Origin: WRGT01 sp942493035
Lineage (GTDB): Bacteria; Spirochaetota; UBA4802; UBA5550
Assembly (NCBI GenBank): GCA_942493035.1
Contig: OW818666.1
Coordinates: 1,984,001-2,048,000 of the forward strand
DNA: 64,000 nt
Reading direction: 5' to 3'
A program made the position numbers and the translations under genes. Positions 52,092-61,403 of this stretch are shown piece after piece (positions within the stretch are counted from its first letter, which is position 1; every line of letters starts with the position of its first letter). The notes beneath the pieces were generated by a model. The model was not told the origin of the DNA. It did not search any database and was given only the letters and a program-made list of their open reading frames with translations.

Positions 52092-52698
52092 ATATCTCTT
52101 TAATCCTTTGTTCTATAATATCAAATTGTTTCTCTTTCACAAGCTTATCAGAGACAGGATATGACAGCCCGCATGCAATAACTTTTTCTGCACCGAGATA
52201 ATCTTTAAAATTCTTATTATCAATTCCACCAGTCGGTATCAGACCAAAATTATACATTTTAAACGGGGCGGCGATAGCATTAATATATTCAATTCCGCCA
52301 AGCGCTGAAGCAGGGAATATTTTTATTAAATCAGAAAACTTGAGTGCTTTATAAAGTTCACCTGGTGTAGATATTCCCGGGATATAAGGAATATTTATTT
52401 TCGCAGCTGCCTCACAGAGTGATTCATCAAAACATGGAGAGACTGCAAAAACCGCACCACAGTCTGCAGCCTTTTCAAAATCGGCTGCTTTTAAAACACT
52501 TCCGGCCCCGACGACTGCATCTTTAAACTCATTTTTAATTGCCCTGATGCAGTTCAATGCATTTTCAGTTCTGAGTGTAACCTCAATCACATCTACACCA
52601 TGCTTAAGAAGGAGCTCTGCAGTTTTTAACGCACCTTCTGTTTCATCAAAAACACAAACAGGAACAGATTTTACTCTCTGCAGCATATCTCTAAGCAT
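52075..52698 (-). CDS. eda: 2-dehydro-3-deoxyphosphogluconate aldolase (KDPG/KHG aldolase)
   Basis: 207 aa from the second ATG (52696-52698), with GGAG six bases upstream. The Schiff-base lysine is in DLIKIFPASALGG and the catalytic glutamate in VDVIEVTLRT, with TGGIDNKNFKDYL as the phosphate-binding end. It cleaves KDPG to pyruvate and glyceraldehyde 3-phosphate or cleaves KHG. edd (6-phosphogluconate dehydratase) is not adjacent, so the pathway is not evident. It is coupled to the methyltransferase by overlap. Confidence 0.93.
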   Translation of the reverse strand: MLRDMLQRVKSVPVCVFDETEGALKTAELLLKHGVDVIEVTLRTENALNCIRAIKNEFKDAVVGAGSVLKAADFEKAADCGAVFAVSPCFDESLCEAAAKINIPYIPGISTPGELYKALKFSDLIKIFPASALGGIEYINAIAAPFKMYNFGLIPTGGIDNKNFKDYLGAEKVIACGLSYPVSDKLVKEKQFDIIEQRIKEIYGSPI

Positions 52699-52772
52699 AA
52701 CCATCTCCTTTTAATGAAATTATTAATATTAATGATCGGCTTAAATCAGGTATTTGAATCTTAACTTTTTTA

Positions 52773-52861
52773 GTAACGAACCAGAAACCGGTAGTGAACT
52801 TGCTTTTCGCCGCGCCAAAGGCGCGGTGGAAAGCAAAATATAACCGGCTTTTGAGTCTCAC
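52773..52861. repeat. A-family 89-bp inverted-repeat element
   Basis: It starts GTAACGAACCAGAAACCGG and ends AACCGGCTTTTGAGTCTCAC around TTTTCGCCGCGCC and its return. Flanks CTTTTTTA (52765-52772) and CTTTATAA (52862-52869) match at 6/8. It lies between eda and the VOC gene and has the same 89-bp length as four other copies. Confidence 0.75.
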
Positions 52862-52910
52862 CTTTATAATTCTTTTATTCATAAATCCTGCAGATGTTCT
52901 GTTTTCAAAA

Positions 52911-52946
52911 CAAAAAAAACAGGGTTACCTTAAATGGTAACCCTGT
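52911..52946 (-). terminator. Intrinsic terminator
   Basis: ACAGGGTTACC (52919-52929) pairs perfectly with GGTAACCCTGT (52936-52946) around a six-base loop. On the minus strand it ends in a run of eight T. It closes the VOC protein transcript. Confidence 0.92.
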
Positions 52947-52973
52947 CTGGATTTCATAATAAATAATAAAAAA

Positions 52974-53345
52974 TCAGTCAATTTTAGGATAAGCGAGCTC
53001 AATATGATTTCCATCAGGATCAGCAAATACTATTCTCTGACCTTTTCTGATATTCTCAGGTCCGAAAACTACCTCAATACCGGTATCTTCAATCTCATCA
53101 ATTGCATCTTCAAAATCCTCTTCATCTACATAAAAAGATATGCAATTTCTTGAATCGCTACTGCTTTTATACCCTTTCACTTCAACAAGAGAGAGGAGTA
53201 TATCACCCATTTTAAGGAAAGCCTGCCCTGAATTGCTGATGTTTTCAACCACATCAAAATCAAATAGCTCTTTATAAAACTTTATAGATTTATCAAGATC
53301 AGAAACAGTGATACCTATATGGTTTACACTTTCTATAACAATCAT
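52974..53345 (-). CDS. Glyoxalase/VOC superfamily protein
   Basis: 123 aa, one full VOC module made of two babb units. Metal-ligand positions are H9 (ESVNHIGITVSD), E54 (LLSLVEV), and the C-terminal glutamate in PDGNHIELAYPK. VOC enzymes include lactoylglutathione lyase, fosfomycin-resistance proteins and dioxygenases; the ligand pattern is generic, so the substrate is unknown. It is monocistronic with its own terminator. Confidence 0.85.
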   Translation of the reverse strand: MIVIESVNHIGITVSDLDKSIKFYKELFDFDVVENISNSGQAFLKMGDILLSLVEVKGYKSSSDSRNCISFYVDEEDFEDAIDEIEDTGIEVVFGPENIRKGQRIVFADPDGNHIELAYPKID

Positions 53346-53454
53346 TTTAACCTCGTCGTTTACTGTTCAAAAAAATAATTACGTTTAATAAATTGAATCT
53401 AAAATAGACCCTAACCTGTGTCAATAATATAAATGTTTTATTGATAAAAATCCG

Positions 53455-53545
53455 TTGTTGGGGTGAATGATTATTTTGTTGGGGTGAATAATTATTCACC
53501 CCTGCGCATTTGTTTGGGCGAATGATTATTCGCCCCTACGGGGGT
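53455..53545. repeat. Tandem GGGTGAATAATTATTCACCC-type hairpin repeats
   Basis: Three successive copies of a short unit are present: GGGGTGAATGATTATTT, then GGGGTGAATAATTATTCACCCC (perfect palindrome), then GGGCGAATGATTATTCGCCC, followed by CTACGGGGGTTTCCTGCGG. Such GGGCGAATNATTATTCGCCC units are common dispersed repeats in several phyla. They lie downstream of glmS and may help to stop its transcription. Confidence 0.8.
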
Positions 53546-53559
53546 TTCCTGCGGAATCC

Positions 53560-55392
53560 CTACTCTACTGTAACACTCTTTGCTAAATTTCTCGGCTGAT
53601 CGACATCACAGCCCCTGTGAACTGCTATATAATACGATAAAAGCTGCAGCGGAATCACTGAAAGTATCGGTAAAAGCGCTTTATGCACATCCGGAATATA
53701 TATTACATGATCTGCATATCTAACAATATCCTTATCATTTTCTGTTGCTATTGCAATGATCTTACCTTTTCTGGCTCTGACCTCTTCCATGTTACTGATG
53801 ATTTTACTGTAAATCTCATCTTTCGGTGCAATAAAAACTACCGGCATCTCCTGGTCTATCAGAGCAATCGGGCCGTGTTTCATCTCTGCAGCAGGGTATC
53901 CCTCCGCATGTATGTATGATATCTCCTTAAGTTTAAGTGCACCTTCGAGAGCTACCGGGAAGCTGACTCCTCGTCCAAGATAAAGAAAATTGCTTTTATC
54001 CGCATAGACATCCGCTATCTCTTTAATTTTTCCACTTGTTGAAAGGATAGTATTTACCATTTCGGGAAGTTTTAAAAGATCATTTAAAATAGCGCTCCCT
54101 TCTGTAAATGACATCTCCCGTTTTCTTGCAAGAAGAACCGTAAGAAGCAGAATAACTGTAATCTGAGAGGTAAACGCTTTTGTGGAGGCTACTCCTATTT
54201 CGGGTCCGGCATGAATATAAACCCCTCCATCTGATTCACGCGCTATGGTACTTCCGACGACATTTGTAATACCGAGGACCTTTATCCCTTTAGCCTTTGC
54301 TTCCCTCATTGCAGCCAGTGTATCCGCCGTTTCACCGGACTGGCTTATTGTTATTACAAGATCACCTTTTTTGAGAACAGGTTTTCTGTATCTGAATTCG
54401 CTTGCATATTCCACTTCAACCGGTATCCGCGCGTACTCTTCAATCAGATACTCCGCTACAAGGCCCGCATGCCAGGATGTTCCGCATGCAATAAAGATTA
54501 TTCTTTCTATATTGTTAAACTCTTCATCCTTTAGTCTTAAGCCATCGAGCTTGACCATTCCTTCATCAAGAAGTACCCGGCCTCTGAAAGCATTGGTTAT
54601 AGTTTCAGGCTGTTCAAATATCTCTTTAAGCATAAAGTGGTTAAAGCCATGTTTTTCGATGGAGGCAATATCCCAGTCAATAGACTCTATATCTTTACAA
54701 ATTGAGTTCTTATTCAAATCATAAATTCTGTATCCGTCTTTCTTTACTTCAGCAATCTCTCCATCTCCGAGATAGATAACCTCACGTGTATATTCAATTA
54801 CGGCACTTGCATCTGAAGCAATAAACATCTCCCCGTCACCAATTCCAAGAATAAGCGGACTCCCCTTCCTTGCTGCAATAAGCACATCTGGAGTTTTTTT
54901 AGACATGACAACAATACCGTAAGCGCCTTCCACACTTCTCAGTGCCTTTATTACCGCATCAATCAGAGGAAGCTCTTCTTTGTAATGCTCGATAAGATGC
55001 ACCACGACTTCAGTGTCGGTATCACTTATAAACTTGTGTCCTTTACTTATCAATACGTCTTTCAGATCTTTATAATTTTCAATTATTCCATTATGAATAA
55101 TTGAAAGTTCATTATTGCAATCGCTGTGAGGATGAGCATTTCTATCAGAAGGTTCACCATGAGTTGCCCATCTTGTGTGGCCGATACCGGTAGTACAATT
55201 TTTCAGACTCTCATAATCGATTACCGAATCAAGAACAGCAATTTTCCCGGCTCTCTTCTGTGTAAAAATCTCTCCATTGCAATTAACAGAAATTCCGGCA
55301 GAATCATATCCCCGGTATTCCAGTTTTTTTAGAGAGTTAATTATTATTTCCGCTGCACTCTTCTCACCTATATATCCGACTATTCCGCACAT
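53560..55392 (-). CDS. glmS: Glutamine-fructose-6-phosphate aminotransferase
   Basis: 610 aa, full length. The N-terminal glutaminase domain starts MCGIVGYIGEKSAAE with nucleophile C2 and HTRWATHGEPSDRNAHPH. Two SIS isomerase domains follow (CGTSWHAGL and LYLGRGVSFPVALEGALKLKE), ending in LAKSVTVE. It makes glucosamine 6-phosphate for wall and lipopolysaccharide synthesis. No glmS ribozyme was found upstream. The gene is monocistronic. Confidence 0.96.
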   Translation of the reverse strand: MCGIVGYIGEKSAAEIIINSLKKLEYRGYDSAGISVNCNGEIFTQKRAGKIAVLDSVIDYESLKNCTTGIGHTRWATHGEPSDRNAHPHSDCNNELSIIHNGIIENYKDLKDVLISKGHKFISDTDTEVVVHLIEHYKEELPLIDAVIKALRSVEGAYGIVVMSKKTPDVLIAARKGSPLILGIGDGEMFIASDASAVIEYTREVIYLGDGEIAEVKKDGYRIYDLNKNSICKDIESIDWDIASIEKHGFNHFMLKEIFEQPETITNAFRGRVLLDEGMVKLDGLRLKDEEFNNIERIIFIACGTSWHAGLVAEYLIEEYARIPVEVEYASEFRYRKPVLKKGDLVITISQSGETADTLAAMREAKAKGIKVLGITNVVGSTIARESDGGVYIHAGPEIGVASTKAFTSQITVILLLTVLLARKREMSFTEGSAILNDLLKLPEMVNTILSTSGKIKEIADVYADKSNFLYLGRGVSFPVALEGALKLKEISYIHAEGYPAAEMKHGPIALIDQEMPVVFIAPKDEIYSKIISNMEEVRARKGKIIAIATENDKDIVRYADHVIYIPDVHKALLPILSVIPLQLLSYYIAVHRGCDVDQPRNLAKSVTVE

Positions 55393-55511
55393 TTGATTCT
55401 CCTGTATTATTTAATACTTATTAAACAATTTATTTACTGTGTACACATTTATAATGATTTAAAACAAATTTCTCCGCATCATTAAGTAAGCGTTTTATAT
55501 TTTCCAGACGC

Positions 55512-56018
55512 TTATTTAACATAATCTGTTATATTGACGGAATCAAGATAAAGATGAACAGTTCGTTCTTCACCTGTTTCAATAATTCTGAACTTTACAA
55601 TTCTTCCGGACAGAAAAAACAGATGCTTACTTCTTTCAACCTCTTTTATATGGTCACTACCTTTTTCTGTAAATCGTTTTATACTTAAGTCATCTGCCGG
55701 TCCATGAATATGAAGCCAGCTGTAATTATATAGATCACTGGAATAATACTTTTTTTCAAATACATCCGGAATTGAAACTCTATAATCCCCACCTGTTTGT
55801 ATATCCATCTCTATCATATCAGTCAGTAAACGATATAATCTGCTTCTATAAAGCTTTCTGCTGCCGAAAAGACCACTGTCCCACCTCTCATACATTTTTT
55901 TTAATTTGAGATAATTGCTTCTTCCATCGGGTGGTTTATCCTCGCCATAGCCTGCGCTGATGAAAATAAAGCATATGAAAAAAATCAATATAGTTGATTT
56001 AAATATATAGCGCTCCAT
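55512..56018 (-). CDS. Exported protein of unknown function
   Basis: 168 aa with a signal peptide at about 1-25 (STILIFFICFIFISAGYG). The rest is a basic, partly helical domain with RSNYLKLKKMYERWDSG and a final strand-rich part (VHLYLDSVNITDYVK). No family is recognised. It lies between glmS and the small frame at 56034-56255, all on the minus strand. Confidence 0.75.
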   Translation of the reverse strand: MERYIFKSTILIFFICFIFISAGYGEDKPPDGRSNYLKLKKMYERWDSGLFGSRKLYRSRLYRLLTDMIEMDIQTGGDYRVSIPDVFEKKYYSSDLYNYSWLHIHGPADDLSIKRFTEKGSDHIKEVERSKHLFFLSGRIVKFRIIETGEERTVHLYLDSVNITDYVK

Positions 56019-56033
56019 ATTCTTACTATTATT

Positions 56034-56255
56034 TCACATAGCAGCAGTTTTAAATTCTGCAGCTGATTTTTCAGCTTTATCAGGAAGTTGCCCGGCATTA
56101 TTTGTTATCTGCTCTGATGATTCTACAATTTCATGTATTCCGGAAATCATTGCTGTAATAATAATATCTTTTAATTTAAAAGGTTCGTTTGCTGTGAGTT
56201 GTTTTTTGTTCACGCTTTTATTCCGGATTTTCAGATTATTGTATTTATTATACAA
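56034..56255 (-). CDS. Possible small protein, uncertain
   Basis: 73 codons from a TTG without a visible SD; an internal ATG at codon 37 is the only other candidate. The central stretch KDIIITAMISGIHEIVESSEQ could form a helix, and the rest is lysine- and asparagine-rich. It lies 15 bases before the exported protein on the same strand. No family is recognised. It may be an unexpressed open frame. Confidence 0.3.
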   Translation of the reverse strand: MYNKYNNLKIRNKSVNKKQLTANEPFKLKDIIITAMISGIHEIVESSEQITNNAGQLPDKAEKSAAEFKTAAM

Positions 56256-56443
56256 GTATGTTTATTCCCGTCAATTACAATCAAGAAAATAATTCCCAAC
56301 CAATCCTGAAAAAAAAAGATAAAAAAGAGTTTGACTGAAAAGTCATTAATTTTTAATCATCAAACTTGAAATGTTGATTCTGACAATTCTTTTCAGTGAA
56401 ACATTTGGATTCCATTATACACAAACATTTGTTATAATAATTT

Positions 56444-56565
56444 TCAGTATTTATCCCTTTACTCATTATAGTTGATGAATGATCTATTATCCTGTCAACC
56501 TGAGCGGCGGGGATATATAATATTTCTTTTTTAAACTAAAATATATGTTTAAGAATTATTACTGA
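56444..56565. repeat. B-family ~122-bp element with perfect 7-bp direct repeats
   Basis: It runs from TCAGTATTTATCCC to AAGAATTATTACTGA. The GC core is partly eroded on the left (ATCCTGTCAACCTGAGCGG) but intact on the right. ATAATTT lies immediately on both sides (56437-56443 and 56566-56572), a perfect 7-bp target duplication. It lies between divergent genes. Confidence 0.85.
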
Positions 56566-56607
56566 ATAATTTTAGAAATATTACCAATTAAAATAAGAGG
56601 TCAAATT

Positions 56608-57774
56608 ATGAAGATAGCAGTAGCCGGTACAGGTTATGTTGGTTTATCAATTGCAGTCCTTGCTTCACAAAAACATGAAGTCATTGCTGTTGATATTTTA
56701 CAGGAAAAAGTTGATCTTATCAATAAAAAAAAATCCCCTATTGAAGACCATGAGATATCTGATTTTTTAGCGAACAAAAATTTAAACCTGAAAGCAACAA
56801 CGAATCCTCAAGAAGCTTATAAAGATGCCGATGTAGTTTTTGTCGCGGGTCCGACAGATTATAATTCTGAAGGAAATTTTTTCGATACTTCAGTAATTGA
56901 AAGAATCTTTGATGACATTGCAAAATACAATAAAGATGCAATTGTCTGCATAAAATCAACGGTTCCTGTTGATTACACTATCAATATTAAAAAGAAGTAC
57001 CCGAACATGAAACTGATATTCTCACCTGAATTTCTTAGAGAGGGTAAAGCTCTATATGACAATCTTCACCCTTCCAGGATTATTGTCGGTGAACAATCGA
57101 AAGATGCAGAGGTAATTGCAAACATCTTAAAAGAGGGATCTCTTGACGCAGACACTCCGGTTCTTTTTACATCTTCAACAGAAGCTGAGGCTATCAAACT
57201 GTTTTCAAATACATATCTGGCTCTCCGGGTTGCCTACTTCAACGAACTAGATTCTTATGCACTTAAATACCATTTAGACACAAAACAGATCATTGAAGGT
57301 GTGGGACTCGACCCGAGAATCGGATCTCACTATAATAATCCGTCATTCGGATTTGGAGGCTACTGTCTCCCTAAAGATACCAAACAGCTACTTGCAAATT
57401 ACGAACATGTTCCAAACAATATTATTAAAGCAATTGTTGACTCAAACAGCACAAGAAAAGATTTTCTGGCAGATCAGATACTGGCGAAGAAACCAAGAAA
57501 AGTCGGAATCTACAGACTTGTAATGAAAGAGGGTTCCGATAACTTCAGAGCATCATCAATTCAGGGAATCATGAAAAGAATAAAAGCTAAAGGTATTGAA
57601 TGCATTGTATTCGAACCGGCATTGAAAGAGGATCATTTCTTCGGTTCAAAAAAAGTAACTTCACTCGAAGAGTTTAAAAAAGAATCTGATATTATTGTTA
57701 CAAACAGACACCATAATGAACTGGATGATGTTAAAGATAAAGTCTTTACACGGGACCTGTTTACGAGAGATTAA
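56608..57774 (+). CDS. ugd: UDP-glucose 6-dehydrogenase, short type
   Basis: 388 aa. The NAD-binding Rossmann motif is MKIAVAGTGYVGLSIAVLA. The catalytic cysteine is in FGFGGYCLPKDTKQL. KLIFSPEFLREGKA and NRHHNELDDV also match. It oxidises UDP-glucose to UDP-glucuronate for capsule, lipopolysaccharide or other surface glycans. This short form is about 60 residues shorter than Ugd of E. coli-like type and resembles that of streptococci and Klebsiella. It has an SD-like AGAGG, is monocistronic and ends at a hairpin. Confidence 0.93.
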   Translation: MKIAVAGTGYVGLSIAVLASQKHEVIAVDILQEKVDLINKKKSPIEDHEISDFLANKNLNLKATTNPQEAYKDADVVFVAGPTDYNSEGNFFDTSVIERIFDDIAKYNKDAIVCIKSTVPVDYTINIKKKYPNMKLIFSPEFLREGKALYDNLHPSRIIVGEQSKDAEVIANILKEGSLDADTPVLFTSSTEAEAIKLFSNTYLALRVAYFNELDSYALKYHLDTKQIIEGVGLDPRIGSHYNNPSFGFGGYCLPKDTKQLLANYEHVPNNIIKAIVDSNSTRKDFLADQILAKKPRKVGIYRLVMKEGSDNFRASSIQGIMKRIKAKGIECIVFEPALKEDHFFGSKKVTSLEEFKKESDIIVTNRHHNELDDVKDKVFTRDLFTRD

Positions 57775-57782
57775 AAATATTA

Positions 57783-57813
57783 AAATCAGCGGCTATTCTC
57801 CAGCCGCTGATTT
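57783..57813. terminator. Bidirectional terminator hairpin
   Basis: AAATCAGCGGCT (57783-57794) pairs perfectly with AGCCGCTGATTT (57802-57813) around a seven-base loop. It lies between the converging stops of ugd and the hybrid kinase. The T tracts are short but both sides are AT-rich. Confidence 0.75.
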
Positions 57814-57827
57814 ACTGTCTGTAATTT

Positions 57828-60806
57828 TCAATTGTGTATAAAAATATCTTTACCGGTTTTATCGCTTTTCAAATTCCTATACTCACCCGGAGTCAAACCT
57901 GTAATTTTCTTAAAAACCCGGTTAAAGGTCCGTATATTATCAAAACCCGTAGATATACTTACACGGGTAATTGTTTCATTGGATTCTCCAAGACGCCGCA
58001 TTGCGTCATCAATCCGGAGTTCATTCACATAATCAAAAAGACTTTTACCGATATGGAGATTAAACAGCCGGCTGAATGTGTCGGGATTAAGCCCCACTGC
58101 CGCTGCAAGATCATCGCGGATTAAATCCTCCACATAATGCTCCCGGATAAAACCGCAGATAGTTTCAATTTTAGATGCGTTATCATCAGTAACAGTCCTT
58201 AGATTAACAGCTCTCAATTTTGCTGAAATTATTTCATAATTCCGGAGAAGTGAATTTCGTAGTTTTTTCAGTTCCATCTGATTGCGTATTCGCAATATAA
58301 GTTCATCGGTGTTAAATGGCTTTGTAACGTAATCGATAGCTCCAAGATCAAGTCCCTCAATTTTCATAAAATTTTCCACTCTGGCAGTAAGAAATACAAC
58401 TGGAATACCTTCAAGCCTTTCATTGGCTCTTATCCACTGTATCAGCTCATGACCATCCATACCGGGCATCATAATATCGGAAAGAACAAGATCTATTTCA
58501 TCTCTCTCTTCAAGAACGGCTACAGCCTCAAGACCATTGGCAGCTTCATGGACAATGTATCTGGTGCCGAGCATTTTAAGAAGAAGTCTTCGAATATCTT
58601 CATTATCCTCAACAATTAAGATCGAGGGGGCATCATCAGAATCATCGGGATTTAACATTACCTGATCTGTCATGTCAGATTCAATTCCACGTACATATGG
58701 CATCGACAGTGTCCTGTGTTCACTATCAATGTAAACGACATTATCTCTCCCTTCAAAATGATCTCTTCCATGACGGAGTTTTACAGTGAAAATGGTACCA
58801 TGATTATCAGGGTATTCATTAATATATCTGCTCTCAACAGAAACTTCACCCCCGTGCAGTTCAACAAGTTCTTTAACCAGAGAGAGACCAATTCCTGTTC
58901 CTTCGTATCTTCTGGTTGAACCGGTATCAGCCTGTGAAAAACGATCGAATATTATATCAAGCTTTTCCGCCGCAATACCGCATCCGGTATCACTGAATTT
59001 TATAATCACAAAATACTCATCAGATGAGACAGCTAATTCTATACTACCACCGCTATTTGTAAATTTGAAAGAGTTTGAAAAAAAATTGGAGATTACATTT
59101 GCAATCCGTCCACGGTCAACATAAGCATTTATACTTGAGTCCGGCGACTTGAATATCAGATCGATATTTTTAAGTTTAGCAGATGCCATCATATCACTAC
59201 AGCATTGTCTTACGAGATCGCCAACATCGGTTTCAGCAACCTCAAGAACCATTCTCCCGGCAGTTATTCTGGAGATATCCAGCAAGTCTGTTATAAGAGA
59301 TAAAAGATTCCTTCCGTTACGGTGCATCATTTCAAATGTATCACGATTTAATTTTATTCCGGATAAGGCCTCATCAATCGGTGCGAGCATGAGTGTCAGA
59401 GGTGTTCTGAATTCATGCGATATGTTCGCAAAAAAATCACTTTTCGCACGATCCAGCTCATGCAGCCTGCTGTTTGCAGCGGAGAGCTCGGATGTTCTCT
59501 CCTGAATAACTGTTTCAAGATTTTTATTATCCTCATCGATACGTTTATTAAGCATCTTGAGTTCTCCTGAAAGCTGCTCTACCATTGTAAACGATCTGAA
59601 GAAAACTCGTGAAAGAATAATTGATTGCGGCAGGATAAAAAGAAACAATCCATATGGTAAAAAATAACCTGTATGTATAATATTATTTGAATCGAGTATG
59701 TCATTGATCAGTGCAAGCATTAGTACAGCATAACTCCCTATAATAAAAACCGCGTCATCTCTTCCGTTTATTACAGCATGCACAAGTGCATAAATTATAT
59801 ATAATAAACCGCATACTATAACAAGATGATAACCCGGCAGGAAGAGAGCTGAAATTTTTACAGGTAGAATTATTGTAATCATTGTAAAAACTATGCTTAT
59901 AATCTGAAATATCAATATAAACAGATCAGAAAATTCTTCTTTGAATAATTCGCGGAGAAACATTAAAAGAAAAGTACTTCCGCCAACCACTGTTAAAAAT
60001 TCAAGTTTAATCTCAAAGTTCCAGTTTATATCAGGAAAAATATAAACAAGAAAAAATTCACCGGTAAGTATAATACGCGTTGCAATGACAAGACAACCAA
60101 GACCAAAAAAAAGAGTAAAACGGTTTTGTCTTCTGAATGCATACAAACAGAAATGATATATTGCCATAATAAAAAAACTACCGAAAAGCATAAGATCAAT
60201 ACCTGCTGCTATTAATCGTTCTTTAATAATCCTGTCTGCCGATCCCAGATATATTTTTCCCCAGATCCCCCCTTTATCTGTCATAAAATTTGACACCTGA
60301 ACGGTAATTACAACATTTTCTCCGGATGTATCAAATAGAGCAACACCGGGCATCTGCTGAGGAACCATTGAATTCTCAGGCGCGACAGTACCATTTGAAG
60401 ATATAAGTTTGCTATTTACCCAGAGTTTATATGCAGTTGCCATAGTGGAGATTTTAAGACCATATGAACCGGCGGGAATATTTTTCACAGTGAATCTGTA
60501 AGTTGCAAAACCATCCCCGCCGGCTTTACCGCTGCCGTAATCATAGCCGTTCCATACACCGGGAACTTTTATCCATCCGCTTTTAACAGGTACTGTTTTG
60601 ACAAAATCATCAGGAGTATAAAGTTTGTTCCAGTAAAACTCCCAATCGTAATCCAGAGGAATTATTGCACTTTGAAAATCATGATTGTTGAGAGTTATAC
60701 TACCATTTTCTGCAATTATATTCTGGCTGTAATCAACTCTACAGGAAACGAACATAAACGCAGTTAGTATTATTATAAGATGGTATAAAATTTTTCTTTT
60801 TGACAT
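57828..60806 (-). CDS. Hybrid two-component sensor: lipoprotein-like 7TM sensor, histidine kinase, receiver and AraC DNA-binding domain
   Basis: About 992 aa from ATG 60804-60806; an earlier ATG at 60830 adds eight residues and neither has a strong SD. Order: signal peptide with a lipobox-like FVSC; an extracytoplasmic jelly-roll domain (about 45-200, 7TMR-DISM-like, carbohydrate-binding type); seven membrane helices (about 205-400); a coiled coil; HisKA with phospho-acceptor in ANISHEFRTPLT; HATPase_c; receiver with acceptor aspartate in LVLSDIMMPGMDG; and an AraC HTH at the end (RVSISTGFDNIRTFNRVFKK). Sensor and DNA-binding output are in one protein, so it is a one-protein signal relay, often for sugars in other phyla. 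It is monocistronic. Confidence 0.9.
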   Translation of the reverse strand: MSKRKILYHLIIILTAFMFVSCRVDYSQNIIAENGSITLNNHDFQSAIIPLDYDWEFYWNKLYTPDDFVKTVPVKSGWIKVPGVWNGYDYGSGKAGGDGFATYRFTVKNIPAGSYGLKISTMATAYKLWVNSKLISSNGTVAPENSMVPQQMPGVALFDTSGENVVITVQVSNFMTDKGGIWGKIYLGSADRIIKERLIAAGIDLMLFGSFFIMAIYHFCLYAFRRQNRFTLFFGLGCLVIATRIILTGEFFLVYIFPDINWNFEIKLEFLTVVGGSTFLLMFLRELFKEEFSDLFILIFQIISIVFTMITIILPVKISALFLPGYHLVIVCGLLYIIYALVHAVINGRDDAVFIIGSYAVLMLALINDILDSNNIIHTGYFLPYGLFLFILPQSIILSRVFFRSFTMVEQLSGELKMLNKRIDEDNKNLETVIQERTSELSAANSRLHELDRAKSDFFANISHEFRTPLTLMLAPIDEALSGIKLNRDTFEMMHRNGRNLLSLITDLLDISRITAGRMVLEVAETDVGDLVRQCCSDMMASAKLKNIDLIFKSPDSSINAYVDRGRIANVISNFFSNSFKFTNSGGSIELAVSSDEYFVIIKFSDTGCGIAAEKLDIIFDRFSQADTGSTRRYEGTGIGLSLVKELVELHGGEVSVESRYINEYPDNHGTIFTVKLRHGRDHFEGRDNVVYIDSEHRTLSMPYVRGIESDMTDQVMLNPDDSDDAPSILIVEDNEDIRRLLLKMLGTRYIVHEAANGLEAVAVLEERDEIDLVLSDIMMPGMDGHELIQWIRANERLEGIPVVFLTARVENFMKIEGLDLGAIDYVTKPFNTDELILRIRNQMELKKLRNSLLRNYEIISAKLRAVNLRTVTDDNASKIETICGFIREHYVEDLIRDDLAAAVGLNPDTFSRLFNLHIGKSLFDYVNELRIDDAMRRLGESNETITRVSISTGFDNIRTFNRVFKKITGLTPGEYRNLKSDKTGKDIFIHN

Positions 60807-61403
60807 TATTCTATCTATACCTCTCACCATAAATTCGATTATCAGTTAATAGGGATTCTGCTCTTTGTTCAGATAAAAATATACACAAATGAGAAAATTT
60901 ACCGTTTATTCAGCAATAGAAACTCTTTTTATTACATTTATTATCAACAATCATCTGTAAAAAAAGAAAGTAAAAAATATTAACACCGTGCAAAAAAAAA
61001 CACAGAAAGGCTGAAAATAATAAACTAAAATCTGTCCTGTACACTGATAATAAAAATTTATTGAATCGGATTTACTCAGATCTCTCTACATCAATAATAT
61101 CTGCCGCGGATTATAAAACAGCTCTGTTAAATGCATGGAAACAGGAAGTAATCAGGCTCTCCTGACACTGATTTCAAATAAAAAAACAAATTGAAAAATA
61201 AAGTCCTTTATTTACTATGCCCAACTTAATAACTATGTTAAAATAGTAAAGGAACCGCAGTAATTGATGTTATGCAGCCGGAAAAACTCCCTCTGCCTGA
61301 AATATTTAAAGGATCTGCTCTTTAATATCCGTTAAAAGTCAGTTATTGCGATCAGCCTCTACTTATAAATAAACAGAGATAAAACGAATCCGGAGATATT
61401 ACT
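60807..61403. other. Divergent intergenic region, nothing clear
   Basis: The 597-base gap between the hybrid kinase and pdxS is AT-rich (60840-61230). A partial inverted pair, TCCTTTATTTACTAT and ATAGTAAAGGA (61203-61253), is the only structured feature seen, and could be an operator. No SD-preceded gene or known RNA is visible until the ATG of pdxS. Confidence 0.5.

Larger units (their letters stand above)
56019..56607. other. Gap with a small open frame and a B-family repeat
   Basis: The region lies between the exported protein start and ugd. It contains the uncertain 73-codon frame (56034-56255) and the B element (56444-56565). From 56280 to 56440 it is AT-rich without a clear signal. An SD-like AGAGG precedes ugd. 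Confidence 0.55.

Noticed and set aside
53455..53545. A CRISPR array, because of the repeated units
   Set aside because: Only three imperfect units occur with almost no spacers, and the units are self-complementary hairpins.
55393..55511. A glmS ribozyme in front of glmS
   Set aside because: The sequence upstream of glmS is AT-rich and lacks the conserved ribozyme core; glmS ribozymes are mainly known from Firmicutes.
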